Assembly (NCBI GenBank): GCA_005879255.1
Contig: VBKY01000017.1
Span: 1-18,358 of the forward strand
Origin: Deltaproteobacteria bacterium
GTDB taxonomy: Bacteria; Desulfobacterota_B; Binatia; UBA9968
DNA: 18,358 nt
Direction of reading: 5' to 3'
The notes below the pieces were generated by a model. The model was not told the origin of the DNA and did no database searches. It saw only the letters and a program-made list of their open reading frames with translations. The position numbers and the translations under genes were made by a program. Each line of letters begins with the position of its first letter. Positions within the stretch are counted from its first letter, which is position 1. Shown piece by piece: positions 6,529 through 13,617 of the stretch.

Positions 6529-6934
6529 AGCAAGCAAGATGCCTACGCCGCAACGGAAGAAGAAGGTGGAAGACCGGTTCCCGGCCTGATGATCTACGTT
6601 TCGACGCGTCGCTGCTATTTTTCAACGCCGACCACTCAAGGATCGTGTAAGGACGGTTATCGCCGAAGCGGGCATGAAGATCGAGTGGTTTCTCTTCGAC
6701 GCCCAGTTAGCCAATCTGCTTGATATGACCGGGGCGGACGCTCTGGAATCGATCCGCGCCGAGTTCGCCGGCCAAGGACTTGTCCTGGCTATTGCCCGCG
6801 CGAAAGGAATGTTTCGCGTCATGCTCGATCGGACAGGCGTTGCGGCGCGAATCGAGCCTGAGCACATATTCCCGACTGTTCACTCCGGCGCGCAAGCATT
6901 TGTCGAGGGCCACGCCACGACAACATTAAGATAA
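6529..6934 (+). pseudogene. SulP-family sulfate permease remnant (linker and STAS domain)
   Basis: Reading three frames in turn gives a continuous SulP tail: SKQDAYAATEEEGGRPVPGLMIY, then RFDASLLFFNADH, then KDRVRTVIAEAGMKIEWFLFDAQLANLLDMTGADALESIRAEF to the end. The last part is a STAS domain, with the TGAD loop and the closing EHIFPTV. Two single-base losses, near 6597 and near 6634-6636, explain both frame changes. The membrane domain (about 450 residues) is missing. The ATG at 6674 lies inside the STAS domain and is not a true start. SulP proteins import sulfate or other anions. This remnant sits among sulfatase genes, which suggests a former sulfur-handling group. Confidence 0.75.
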
Positions 6935-6967
6935 GGCGAAGTTCCGGGGAGGTTGAATCGCGGTGAG

Positions 6968-7111
6968 TCAGCGATCGCCTGCGGAGTTTCCCGACTGTTT
7001 TTCCTTCATGATGCGCAGCAGATCCTTAAAGGACGAGCGTGCAATCATACGGTGAAACTGTGACCGGTAGTTATCGATAAGACTTATGTCATCGACGACG
7101 ACGTCGTAGGC
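6968..7111 (-). pseudogene. mlaC remnant 1 (C-terminal ~47 codons)
   Basis: The minus-strand reading YDVVVDDISLIDNYRSQFHR, continuing to DLLRIMKEKQS, is nearly identical to the C-terminus of the full-length mlaC at 13618-14220 (YDVIIDDISLVDNYRSQFHR...). Upstream of 7111 the similarity stops abruptly and is replaced by the spacer that in the other copies lies beyond the start of mlaC. About 450 bp of the gene has therefore been deleted. There is no start codon. Confidence 0.8.
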
Positions 7112-7212
7112 TGAGTGGCGGAAAGCTCGGAGAACATTGAAGCCCCAATTCCGCATGGACGACAGAGCGCCTAACGCTGCAGCGATTTTTTTGGGATTAA
7201 TAAAAAACTCTC

Positions 7213-7253
7213 CTAAGGGATTTGGGCGCGGCAAATCAGAGATTGCCTGATAG
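7213..7253 (+). repeat. Dispersed element copy R3, immediately upstream of the chimeric gene
   Basis: CTAAGGGATTT (7213-7223), 9 nt, AAATCAGAG, then GCCTGATAG ending at 7253. ATCAG pairs with CTGAT around AGATTGC. It is only 26 nt from ATG 7279, with GGAGG between. If TGATAG acted as a -10 box, transcription would start near 7260 and leave a normal short leader. The 5' flank GCAGCGATT is shared with R5 and R6. Confidence 0.7.
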
Positions 7254-7278
7254 GAAGCTCTTCTCATGGAGGGCAGCT

Positions 7279-8058
7279 ATGTTCAAAGTACGAATGTTCT
7301 CGCGACTCGTGATCCTCGTCTTATCGGCCATGGGTGCGACATCGGCTGTCGCCGCGGAAAGCCCGAAGCCTTCCGGAAAAGTATCCATCGAGACGAAATC
7401 GATTGCCGCCGGCATCGGAGTACTCCCGCTCGACGACCGCTTCGCCGAGCGCGCCGATCCTTCGCTAAAGCCCAGCCACCTGCGCGGGAAGACGAGCTTC
7501 GTGTATCCGTCCGGCACGGTCCGCGTGCCTGAGCGGTCATCGCCGTATACCAAGAACCTTCACCATACGATCGCCGCCGAGGTGGAAATACCTCAAGGCG
7601 GCGCGGATGGTGTGCTCGTCTGCTGCGGCGGCATTGGAGGTGGCTTTACCGTCTTTATGAAGGACGGCAAGCTTTACTGGGAACACAACTACTACAACGA
7701 GGTCCGCTATCGCGTGTCGTCTACCGAAACGATCCCGCCGGGACGAAAGGTGCTTTCTGCCGAGGTGAAGGTCGACAAGGAAGGGAAATTCGAAACAGGC
7801 GGCACCGTAACCTTGCGTCTCGGAAAAAAGGCGATCGGCGAAGGCCGCTTCGAGAAGCAGATCGGCGGCTTCTTTACAGCCAACGAAAGCTTCGACATCG
7901 GCTGCGACACCGTTTCGCCAGTCTCGGACCTGTACGAAACTCCGTTCCCATTCACCGGCAAGATCATCAAGGTGATGGTCGATGTCAGTGAGGCGACGTT
8001 CGAGCAGCTGGCAGAGCAGCACGAGGTCCGTGCGCGGATCGCGATGGCGACGCAGTGA
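7279..8058 (+). CDS. Chimeric exported protein: foreign leader fused to arylsulfatase C-terminal domain
   Basis: ATG 7279 is chosen because GGAGG at 7268-7272 is well placed; the protein is 259 residues. Residues 1-48 (signal peptide cut near AVAA-ES, then PKPSGKVSIETKSIAAGIGV) are almost identical to the start of the small exported protein at 16410. From residue 49 (LPLDDRFAERAD) the sequence is the C-terminal beta-domain of long arylsulfatases: ITAEVEIPQGGADGVLVCC becomes IAAEVEIPQGG..., followed by GGFTVFMKDGKLYWEHNYY and, near the end, SPVSDLYETPFPFTGKIIKV. The catalytic domain, including the formylglycine site, is absent, so it cannot be a sulfatase. The frame is intact over the junction near 7420, so a secreted beta-sandwich protein of unknown role may be made. 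Confidence 0.8.
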   Translation: MFKVRMFSRLVILVLSAMGATSAVAAESPKPSGKVSIETKSIAAGIGVLPLDDRFAERADPSLKPSHLRGKTSFVYPSGTVRVPERSSPYTKNLHHTIAAEVEIPQGGADGVLVCCGGIGGGFTVFMKDGKLYWEHNYYNEVRYRVSSTETIPPGRKVLSAEVKVDKEGKFETGGTVTLRLGKKAIGEGRFEKQIGGFFTANESFDIGCDTVSPVSDLYETPFPFTGKIIKVMVDVSEATFEQLAEQHEVRARIAMATQ

Positions 8059-8081
8059 GGCGGCGTCGAGCAGAAAGCTCA

Positions 8082-8174
8082 AATCGCGCCGTCGATATCG
8101 ACGCCGCGACCAAAGATGTTGACTACATGATCGGCGCCGAAGAGCGATTCATGATCGCGATGGCGCGGCAATGA
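8082..8174 (+). pseudogene. Arylsulfatase extreme C-terminal tail remnant
   Basis: An open stretch of about 30 codons reads NRAVDIDAATKDVDYMIGAE and ends IAMARQ-stop. The tail matches the ends of the other sulfatase pieces (IAMATQ at 8058, AAMARQ at 15854). It has no start and is separated from the chimeric gene by 23 bp. It looks like the end of a second, tandem sulfatase copy. The match is short, so confidence is moderate. Confidence 0.45.
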
Positions 8175-8272
8175 TTTGCGGAGAATTTGAATCATTAACA
8201 CGTTAGTGGACACCGTCGGCAGTAGTATAGATGGCTAGGTAATGATCATATTGGAGCAAAAGAAATAAAACT

Positions 8273-9649
8273 ATGAATACATCGCAGAAGCCGAACATTG
8301 TTTTCGTCCTGATGGACAATCTCGGTTACGGTGAGCTGGGCTGTTATGGAGGCGGCATCACGCGTGGAGCACCGACGCCGCGCATCGATAAGCTTGCAAC
8401 CGAAGGCACGCGACTGACGAATTTCAACGTCGAGGCGCAATGCAGCCCGAGCCGCTCGGCAATCATGACCGGGCGCTTCTCGATTCGATCCGGCACGCAT
8501 TCGGTGCCGATCGGCGGCGGGCTGGATGGTTTGACGCAGTGGGAAACGACGATCGCGAAAACGCTTTCCGCTGCAGGCTACGCCACGGGGCACTTCGGTA
8601 AATGGCATCTGGGCAGCGAGCAGGGCCGCCTGCCGAACGATCAAGGCTTCGACGAATGGTATGGCATCCCGCGCACGACGGACGAGGCCCTCTGGCCCGG
8701 GGAACCGGCAGCCAAAGCGGCGGGCGTCTGCTTTGAGTACATCATGGAAGGCCGCAAAGGCGAAAAGAGCCGAGAGATTGTCGTTTTTGATCTGGAGCAG
8801 CGTCGCCTGATCGATGCTGAGATCACGCGCCGGACTATTGATTTCATGAAGCGCAGCGTGGCCGCTGGCAAACCGTTTTACGCCTACGTTCCCTTCACGC
8901 TGGTGCACTTCCCGACGCTGCCGAATCCGAAGTTTGCGGGCAAGACAGGTTACGGCGATTTTCCCGACGCACTGGCGGAAATGGACGACCATGTGGGCGA
9001 GATCCTCGACGCGATCGATGCGCTAAAGATCCGCGACAACACCATCGTTGTGTTTACAAGCGACAACGGTCCGGAAGCGACCTGGCCCTGGCAAGGATCA
9101 TCCGGTCCGTGGCGCGGCTATTACTTCACGCACATGGAAGGCTCGCTGCGAGTGCCCTTCATCATCAGCTGGCCGGGCAGAATCCCTGCGGGTCGTGTCA
9201 GCAACGAGATCGTGCACGAGGTCGATACCTACACCACGTTCGCCAAGATCGCAGGCGCGTCGGTGCCGCAGGATCGCCCCATCGACGGCGTGGACCAGAG
9301 CGATTTCTTCCTCGGCAAGTCCGACAAATCCAACCGCGATGGTTTCCCCGTGTTTGTGGCTGATCGCCTGGAGGCGGTGAAGTGGCGCAATTGGAAAGTC
9401 GTCTTCTACGACGAGCAGCGAGACTGGTGGACTCCGCCCACCAAGCTCGGCTCGCCCAAGGCGTTCAACCTCATCACCGATCCGAAGGAGGAATACCCTC
9501 AGACAGGACTCCAAAGCTCATGGATAGCGGGCCCGGCCATTAAGGTCATGGTGGATTTCGAGCAAAGCCTGAAGAAGTATCCGTCGATACCACCGGGCGC
9601 GCCGGATCCATACATGCCGCCCGTACGCGCCGCCGCGGGAATGAAATAA
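8273..9649 (+). CDS. Sulfatase (arylsulfatase family, type I)
   Basis: The 458-residue protein has the expected features of a type I sulfatase. There is an N-terminal metal site (MDNLGYGE, D15; the second acidic position is N16). The sulfatase signature CSPSRSAIMTGR carries C57, the cysteine converted to formylglycine. HFGKWHLG (K110, H112) and TSDNGPE (D264, N265) complete the active site. It should hydrolyse a sulfate ester, releasing sulfate. No signal peptide is seen, so it is probably cytoplasmic unless the start is misplaced; the only SD-like GGAG is 16 nt away. It lacks the C-terminal beta-domain seen in the fragments nearby, so it belongs to a shorter subtype and is not their parent. 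The substrate cannot be deduced, and no formylglycine-generating enzyme is encoded here. Confidence 0.92.
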   Translation: MNTSQKPNIVFVLMDNLGYGELGCYGGGITRGAPTPRIDKLATEGTRLTNFNVEAQCSPSRSAIMTGRFSIRSGTHSVPIGGGLDGLTQWETTIAKTLSAAGYATGHFGKWHLGSEQGRLPNDQGFDEWYGIPRTTDEALWPGEPAAKAAGVCFEYIMEGRKGEKSREIVVFDLEQRRLIDAEITRRTIDFMKRSVAAGKPFYAYVPFTLVHFPTLPNPKFAGKTGYGDFPDALAEMDDHVGEILDAIDALKIRDNTIVVFTSDNGPEATWPWQGSSGPWRGYYFTHMEGSLRVPFIISWPGRIPAGRVSNEIVHEVDTYTTFAKIAGASVPQDRPIDGVDQSDFFLGKSDKSNRDGFPVFVADRLEAVKWRNWKVVFYDEQRDWWTPPTKLGSPKAFNLITDPKEEYPQTGLQSSWIAGPAIKVMVDFEQSLKKYPSIPPGAPDPYMPPVRAAAGMK

Positions 9650-9880
9650 ATAAGCAGAAAAAAAATGGCTACAACACCAAAAGCAACCACAATAGCCGAG
9701 CCGGTGCCCGTCACCACAAGTGACACCTGACTCCGCTGGACAAGATCAGCTCGAACGTTGTAGGTAGTCTGCGCGGCTGCCAGTCGCGACAAAAACTGAT
9801 TGGCCACATTGTCATCGCCAGGCTAGAGAAGCTCGACGCTAGGATCTTTTGGTGAAGCATTTTGCGATGTGATCGCTTCT

Positions 9881-9921
9881 CTAAGGGATTTCGAAGCCTA
9901 AAATCAGGACATCACCAATAG
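9881..9921 (+). repeat. Dispersed element copy R2, upstream of aquaporin gene
   Basis: CTAAGGGATTT (9881-9891), 9 nt, AAATCAGG, then CACCAATAG. The GATTT/AAATC pair is perfect; the 3' hairpin is the weakest of the set (GG/CC only). It ends about 296 nt before ATG 10217. Confidence 0.6.
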
Positions 9922-10171
9922 CGAGCTTGAGTTCAGATTTACTAGACTGATTCCCAATAGAGATGTTGCCCGAGAAGTTAGCGTTACAAGAGAAGAAAAT
10001 CGACGCGAAAGCGGATAAGTCCGAAAAGGCGTCTGCGAGGAGTATTTTATGAACGAAAAAAGGCCCGAGCTCTGGGCCATCCAAGAGAGCGAGGAGGAGA
10101 CAAGCGAAGGCGCGCGGATGCCTTTGGCGCAGTAGTAAACCATCTGGTGGTTCGCGATATAAAACAAACGT

Positions 10172-10189
10172 AGTCTCGTTTTGGAGACT
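10172..10189 (+). promoter_or_regulatory. Leader hairpin upstream of aquaporin gene
   Basis: AGTCTC (10172-10177) pairs with GAGACT (10184-10189), loop GTTTTG. It ends 15 nt before the AAGGAGAAGG ribosome-binding site. It could be a 5' UTR stem; there is no U-run, so it is not a typical terminator. Confidence 0.3.
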
Positions 10190-10216
10190 CAGGCTTGAGT
10201 TTCAAGGAGAAGGATC

Positions 10217-10963
10217 ATGAACAGATATATAGCTGAATTCCTCGGCACCTTCGTGCTGGTTTTTGCCAGTTGCGGGAGTGCCGTTCTGGCAGGAGATAAG
10301 ATTGGTTTTCTCGGTGTCTCCCTGGCTTTCGGGCTGTCTCTGCTCGCAATGGTTTATGCCATCGGCCCCATTTCGGGGTGCCATATTAATCCCGCGGTGA
10401 CTGTCGGAATACTAATGAGCAAGAAGATGGATGCGAAGTATGCAGGCGGCTATATAGTGGCCCAGGTTCTGGGTGCCATTGTCGCTGCCGGTCTACTGCT
10501 GCTCATCGCTAAAGGCGCACCGGGAGGCTATGATCCGTCCGTGGCAGGTTTCGCCGCCAATGGTTACGGTGATCACTCTCCGGGTCATTACAGTCTCCTC
10601 TCTGCTTTCCTGGTTGAAATAGTGCTGACCTTCTTTCTGGTTTTTACAGTGCTCGGCGCTACTGACATCAGAGCGCCCGTTGGCTTTGCCGGTATCTCCA
10701 TCGGGTTTGTACTCACGCTCGTACATCTCGTGGGCATTCCTGTGACCAACACTTCGGTCAATCCGGCGCGCAGCATCGGGCCAGCTATTTTTGTCGGTGG
10801 GTGGGCATTAAGCCAGCTATGGGTATTTATTGTTGCGCCTGTGATTGGTGCGGTGATTGCTGCGGCAGTGTATGCAGCAACGCACAGACCGGCTGAGAAG
10901 ATTAGCGTCAGAGAAGCGGAACGTGCGCTGGAGAGCGAGCAGGCTCAAAGGCGCTCAGCGTAA
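10217..10963 (+). CDS. aqpZ: Aquaporin Z (MIP family water channel)
   Basis: The 248-residue protein has six membrane segments and both half-helix signatures: NPA in GCHINPAVTVG (N58-P59-A60) and NPAR in TNTSVNPARSIGPA (N182-A184, R185). R185 is the conserved arginine of the selectivity filter, and H170 in the VHLVGIP segment matches the AqpZ-type histidine, so water rather than glycerol is the likely substrate. The 20-residue tail (EKISVREAERALESEQAQRR) is charged and cytoplasmic. A strong SD (AAGGAGAAGG) precedes ATG 10217. It is a single-gene unit preceded by element R2. The closest familiar proteins are AqpZ of Gammaproteobacteria; acquisition by transfer is possible but unproven. Confidence 0.95.
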   Translation: MNRYIAEFLGTFVLVFASCGSAVLAGDKIGFLGVSLAFGLSLLAMVYAIGPISGCHINPAVTVGILMSKKMDAKYAGGYIVAQVLGAIVAAGLLLLIAKGAPGGYDPSVAGFAANGYGDHSPGHYSLLSAFLVEIVLTFFLVFTVLGATDIRAPVGFAGISIGFVLTLVHLVGIPVTNTSVNPARSIGPAIFVGGWALSQLWVFIVAPVIGAVIAAAVYAATHRPAEKISVREAERALESEQAQRRSA

Positions 10964-11143
10964 CTTAAGTCGGCTACACGGCGGGCGGACACACCGGAGC
11001 AGATGATGACCCCCTGAACAAGGAAGCGATCCACATGTGTCATGGCTAACTCATTGGAGCCTCCACTACCATCAAGCTGCCTCCGCCTTGGGGCATGCTC
11101 GGCTCCCGTCCGGTAATGAATTGGACTGGCCACGCTACAGGTC

Positions 11144-11424
11144 ATTGGTTGGGTTTTTGCGGTGTTCCAAGCCGGGCTCGCCGTTCAAGCGATAATCGGC
11201 GCGGTATGTAACCTCCGGGCGATACCCTGACCGCGAACCTACTCCCCTGGATCTGGTTTTACAGCATCGATCGCCAGATCGGTGTGCGTGCTCTGCAACA
11301 GCTTGAGGAAGGGCCGCCCGAACTCCGGCGGCTTGAACTTCCGAGAAAAAAAATACCGCCGCTGTTCCAGTCTAAGGAATTTAGCGGTCAATATCAGGTT
11401 AATCCTGATTCAGATAGCACATGA
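11144..11424 (+). pseudogene. Possible remnant of an unidentified membrane protein
   Basis: Frame 2 reads IGWVFAVFQAGLAVQAIIGAV, a membrane-segment-like stretch, until a stop after about 28 codons. Frame 1 then runs from 11212 to TGA 11422-11424 and includes TANLLPWIWFYSIDRQIGVR and ALQQLEEGPPELRRLELPRK. These look like coding sequence (hydrophobic segment, then a charged tail) joined by a frameshift near 11212. I do not recognise a family. The second frame runs straight through element R8. Confidence 0.3.
11372..11410 (+). repeat. Dispersed element copy R8, upstream of M48 protease gene
   Basis: CTAAGGAATTT (one change), exactly 9 nt, TATCAGG, then a perfect 6-bp hairpin ATCAGG-ttaat-CCTGAT (11393-11409). 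It gives the cleanest example of the 3' stem. The distance to GTG 11712 is about 300 nt. Confidence 0.6.
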
Positions 11425-11711
11425 TTCTGTAGCATTCTCCGAGAACCCTACATTTCGATTACATTAGCTTAATCGTGAGGCGGGATGGACATCGGGACTT
11501 TGATCGGCAATGTGGTTAGTGGCGGTGTGTGAGGCATCTTGATGGTAATCATCAGCCGCATAAAGGGTGCGATGGCGCGAGCCTAATCCGGATTTAAGCG
11601 AAATTCTCAGATTCCGTGGCGGGCCAAAGCTTACGATAACGGATCGCACGTCCCAAAATAATTCGCTGGAAATGCGGTAAGAGTCGGGCACTGTCCATTC
11701 TGGAAACAATC

Positions 11712-12371
11712 GTGATCTTCGTAAACACACCGCATTCCGTGAGCCGACTTTTTGTTATTTTTCTTTCTCTTGTTATCTCCTCTTGTTCATTGCCTCCGGC
11801 CTTATTTTTACCCGTTGTCAAAGATGACCGGCTCGAAAGGTTTGTGGCCGACGAAGCGGCGAGAATTCTTTTGGTATCGGACCACGCGCACAGAACAACG
11901 CTTTACAGTTTTTATCTCATAAATTTCCCGCGCAAGGACATTTTAGGCCTTAGTCTTGGCGATCATCAGATTTTCATAAGCTACGAATTGAGCCGGCGCG
12001 GTTTCGAGCACACCGGTTACCTTTGGCTGTTCAGACATACCCTTGCCCATGAAATAGCTCATCACGCGTTGGGGCATGGACAGAACGAACATGCGGCGAG
12101 TTTGAACGCCGTGCCTCGTTCTGCGGCCCAAATCAACGCGCGCGACCTCGGTCTGCCGCCGGTCATTTCACTCCGCAACTATTCACTGGCTTCAGAGTTG
12201 GCCGCTGATCGAAAAGCGATGGAGTACTGGCAGAAGTTGGGCTGGGATTGCCGCATCTGGATCGCCCTATTGGAAAGTTTCCTGGCCGAAGGTTACATGG
12301 GCGATGTGCATCATCCAACTGAAGAACGGCTAGGCGAAGCTATTAGGTCGTGCCCCGCGACAGTTTCATAG
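11712..12371 (+). CDS. M48-family metalloprotease lipoprotein
   Basis: The 219-residue protein starts at GTG 11712; no in-frame ATG exists and the SD is poor. A lipoprotein signal with lipobox ISSC (C25) predicts membrane anchoring. The zinc-protease motif HEIAHHALGH (H113, E114, H117) and the third ligand glutamate in ELAADRKAMEYW (E162) match M48/BepA-LoiP-type peptidases, which act on misfolded or envelope proteins in the periplasm. It is shorter than BepA and has no TPR region, so it is closer to the small LoiP/YcaL type. The terminator-like hairpin just after the stop suggests a single-gene transcript. Confidence 0.85.
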   Translation: MIFVNTPHSVSRLFVIFLSLVISSCSLPPALFLPVVKDDRLERFVADEAARILLVSDHAHRTTLYSFYLINFPRKDILGLSLGDHQIFISYELSRRGFEHTGYLWLFRHTLAHEIAHHALGHGQNEHAASLNAVPRSAAQINARDLGLPPVISLRNYSLASELAADRKAMEYWQKLGWDCRIWIALLESFLAEGYMGDVHHPTEERLGEAIRSCPATVS

Positions 12372-12391
12372 AGGGGTTGTAATCTCCCCTT
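12372..12391 (+). terminator. Possible rho-independent terminator after M48 gene
   Basis: AGGGG (12372-12376) pairs with CCCCT (12386-12390), followed by a pyrimidine run TTTCCTT. It starts at the base after the stop codon TAG. The stem is short, so it is weak. A second perfect stem follows at 12401-12418 (ATCCAG-gttaga-CTGGAT). Confidence 0.35.
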
Positions 12392-12741
12392 TCCTTCTCC
12401 ATCCAGGTTAGACTGGATCACCCGCTCAAAATCCCTTTGGATAGATTTCCGAATGGCGAGTTACACACTTGATGCATCCAGTTCTAGATTCCGATCTATC
12501 AATCAAGAGGTTCAACTTAATTCCTAAGGGATTTGGAAAGACAAAATAGGGTATTGCCTGATGGCCCCACTAGCCTAACTTCAATAGGTTCATCGCGACA
12601 AGAAAGTCTGACAACAGCCCAGTCGAAGACGAAGAACGGTAGTGGTTGGAGTTTTTTGAACTTTGGACCCTTGTCTTACTCGGGACACCCGGTTTGATCT
12701 AAGCGATACCAAATGAACTTCAACTAAATGGGGAGGCACTC
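12392..12741 (+). other. Leader region of the Rap1a-like gene
   Basis: Beyond the stems at 12372-12418 and element copy R4 (12524-12564), I see no gene or further structure in this 350 bp. Confidence 0.4.
12524..12564 (+). repeat. Dispersed element copy R4, upstream of Rap1a-like gene
   Basis: CTAAGGGATTT (12524-12534), 8 nt, AAAATAGGG, then TTGCCTGATGG. The 3' hairpin is AGG/CCT with outer AT pairs. Its right half resembles the right end of the inverted-repeat element at 4979-4999 (AAAGA...TAGG...TTGCCTGAT...CCC). It ends 178 nt before ATG 12742. Confidence 0.6.
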
Positions 12742-13119
12742 ATGAAACAATGGATAGTTAGGTTGGTGACTGCTGGTTCTTTGCTCCTGCCGGTTACCGC
12801 CATGCCACTGACACAGGAAGATTTCCTCGTCAAGACGACTCGCGATCTCTTGAATCTGTGCAGCGCTGCTGCCGATGATCCGATGCAGAAAGAAGCTACA
12901 CAAATGTGTCACGGTTACCTCATCGGGGCGGTCCATTATCACGAGGCGGCGGTATCGTTGGGGCGCAAGAGGCTGGTGTGTTTTCCCAATCCGGCGCCAT
13001 CACGAAACGAAGCAGTTGCCGAGTACGTTCAGTGGGCGAAGGCCCGTCCCCAACACATGAATGAACTTCCTGTCGAGACGGAATTTCGATTTCTGATGGA
13101 AAAGTGGCCCTGCAAGTAG
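12742..13119 (+). CDS. Rap1a/Tai immunity-like exported protein
   Basis: The 125-residue protein has a signal peptide (residues 1-20) and GGGGAGG at 12729-12735 before ATG 12742. Four cysteines (C40, C56, C80, C124) and the segments QMCHGYLIGAVHYHEAA, LVCFPNPAPSRNEAVAEYVQ and VETEFRFLMEKWPCK match the Rap1a/Tai family, named for Serratia periplasmic immunity proteins against type VI effectors. Many family members occur far from any secretion system, as here, and their role is unknown, so immunity function should not be assumed. A glycine-zipper lipoprotein follows after 27 bp, probably in the same operon. Confidence 0.75.
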   Translation: MKQWIVRLVTAGSLLLPVTAMPLTQEDFLVKTTRDLLNLCSAAADDPMQKEATQMCHGYLIGAVHYHEAAVSLGRKRLVCFPNPAPSRNEAVAEYVQWAKARPQHMNELPVETEFRFLMEKWPCK

Positions 13120-13146
13120 CACCCGAATGATTGTATGGAGGATCTC

Positions 13147-13422
13147 ATGAAGCGAATTACTCACGTGCCGCTTGCACTTGTGATCGTCTGCAGTATCTGG
13201 GGTTGCGCGGGAATGACGGACACGCAGCAGAGAACGCTAAGTGGAAGCGTGCTGGGCGCTGGCGCGGGCGGAATTATAGGCGCGATTTCAGGTAACGCGG
13301 GAATGGGAGCAGCTATCGGCGCCGGGGTAGGCGCAGCCGGCGGCTTCCTTTATGGCAAGCACAAGGAAGCTGAAGATGAAGCGTATCAGCGGGGCGTGGC
13401 CGATGGCCGACAGTCTCGCTAA
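13147..13422 (+). CDS. Glycine-zipper lipoprotein
   Basis: I use ATG 13147 because ATG 13135 lies in the SD (GGAGG, 13137-13141). The 91-residue product has a lipoprotein signal with a Cys in the WGCAG segment. Then comes a glycine-zipper hydrophobic hairpin (GAGAGGIIGAISGNAGMGAA...GAGVGAAGG) and a short charged tail (KHKEAEDEAYQRG). Such proteins are usually outer-membrane-associated lipoproteins. It probably shares a transcript with the Rap1a-like gene. Confidence 0.8.
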   Translation: MKRITHVPLALVIVCSIWGCAGMTDTQQRTLSGSVLGAGAGGIIGAISGNAGMGAAIGAGVGAAGGFLYGKHKEAEDEAYQRGVADGRQSR

Positions 13423-13617
13423 CTTAGGAGCGCAAGAAGATCAGAAGTTTTTCAATTCAGTAACAGGTTGCCAAAAAGGATACGGTATGCAGGCTAAGCA
13501 CAATGGAATCTTCTGATGTCATTTCAAATCTCTTTCCGTTAGTTCCTTCGATAATCTCAGGACCGGCTCTGAGCACGTTGAAGAACTCGGGGAGTGTTTC
13601 CGCAATCCTGCTGGAAA
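13423..13617. other. Convergent gap, nothing recognised
   Basis: 195 bp between the glycine-zipper gene (plus) and mlaC (minus). An AAATCAGGA string at 13617-13625 lacks the rest of the dispersed element. Confidence 0.4.

Larger units (their letters stand above)
9650..10216 (+). other. Gap between sulfatase and aquaporin gene
   Basis: 567 bp holding element copy R2 (9881-9921) and a hairpin near the aquaporin start. On the minus strand, 9640-9822 reads as a short frame with one hydrophobic segment (SAIVVAFGVVAIFFLLIYF), possibly a remnant of a membrane protein; I cannot place it in a family. Nothing else was recognised. Confidence 0.4.
10964..11711 (+). other. Long gap with a decayed reading frame and element copy R8
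   Basis: 748 bp without a complete gene. The middle contains protein-like pieces (listed separately at 11144-11424). Element R8 lies at 11372-11410. From 11425 to 11711 I see nothing recognisable, not even a clear SD for the following GTG start. Confidence 0.5.

Noticed and set aside
6674..6934. Free-standing STAS-domain gene starting at ATG 6674
   Set aside because: The domain's first part lies upstream of this ATG in the same frame (KDRVRTVIAEAG), there is no SD, and the upstream sequence is a frameshifted SulP linker, so it is a remnant.
8246..8992. Long minus-strand frame opposite the sulfatase
   Set aside because: The sulfatase on the other strand has complete active-site motifs; the antisense product shows no recognisable pattern.
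9640..9822. Minus-strand frame with one hydrophobic segment (SAIVVAFGVVAIFFLLIYF)
   Set aside because: It looks partly protein-like, but there is no SD, no upstream continuation (stop directly before) and no family match; noted in the gap description only.
12742..13119. Rap1a-like gene as evidence of a type VI secretion immunity locus
   Set aside because: No effector, Hcp, VgrG or other secretion gene is present; the family is widespread outside such loci.
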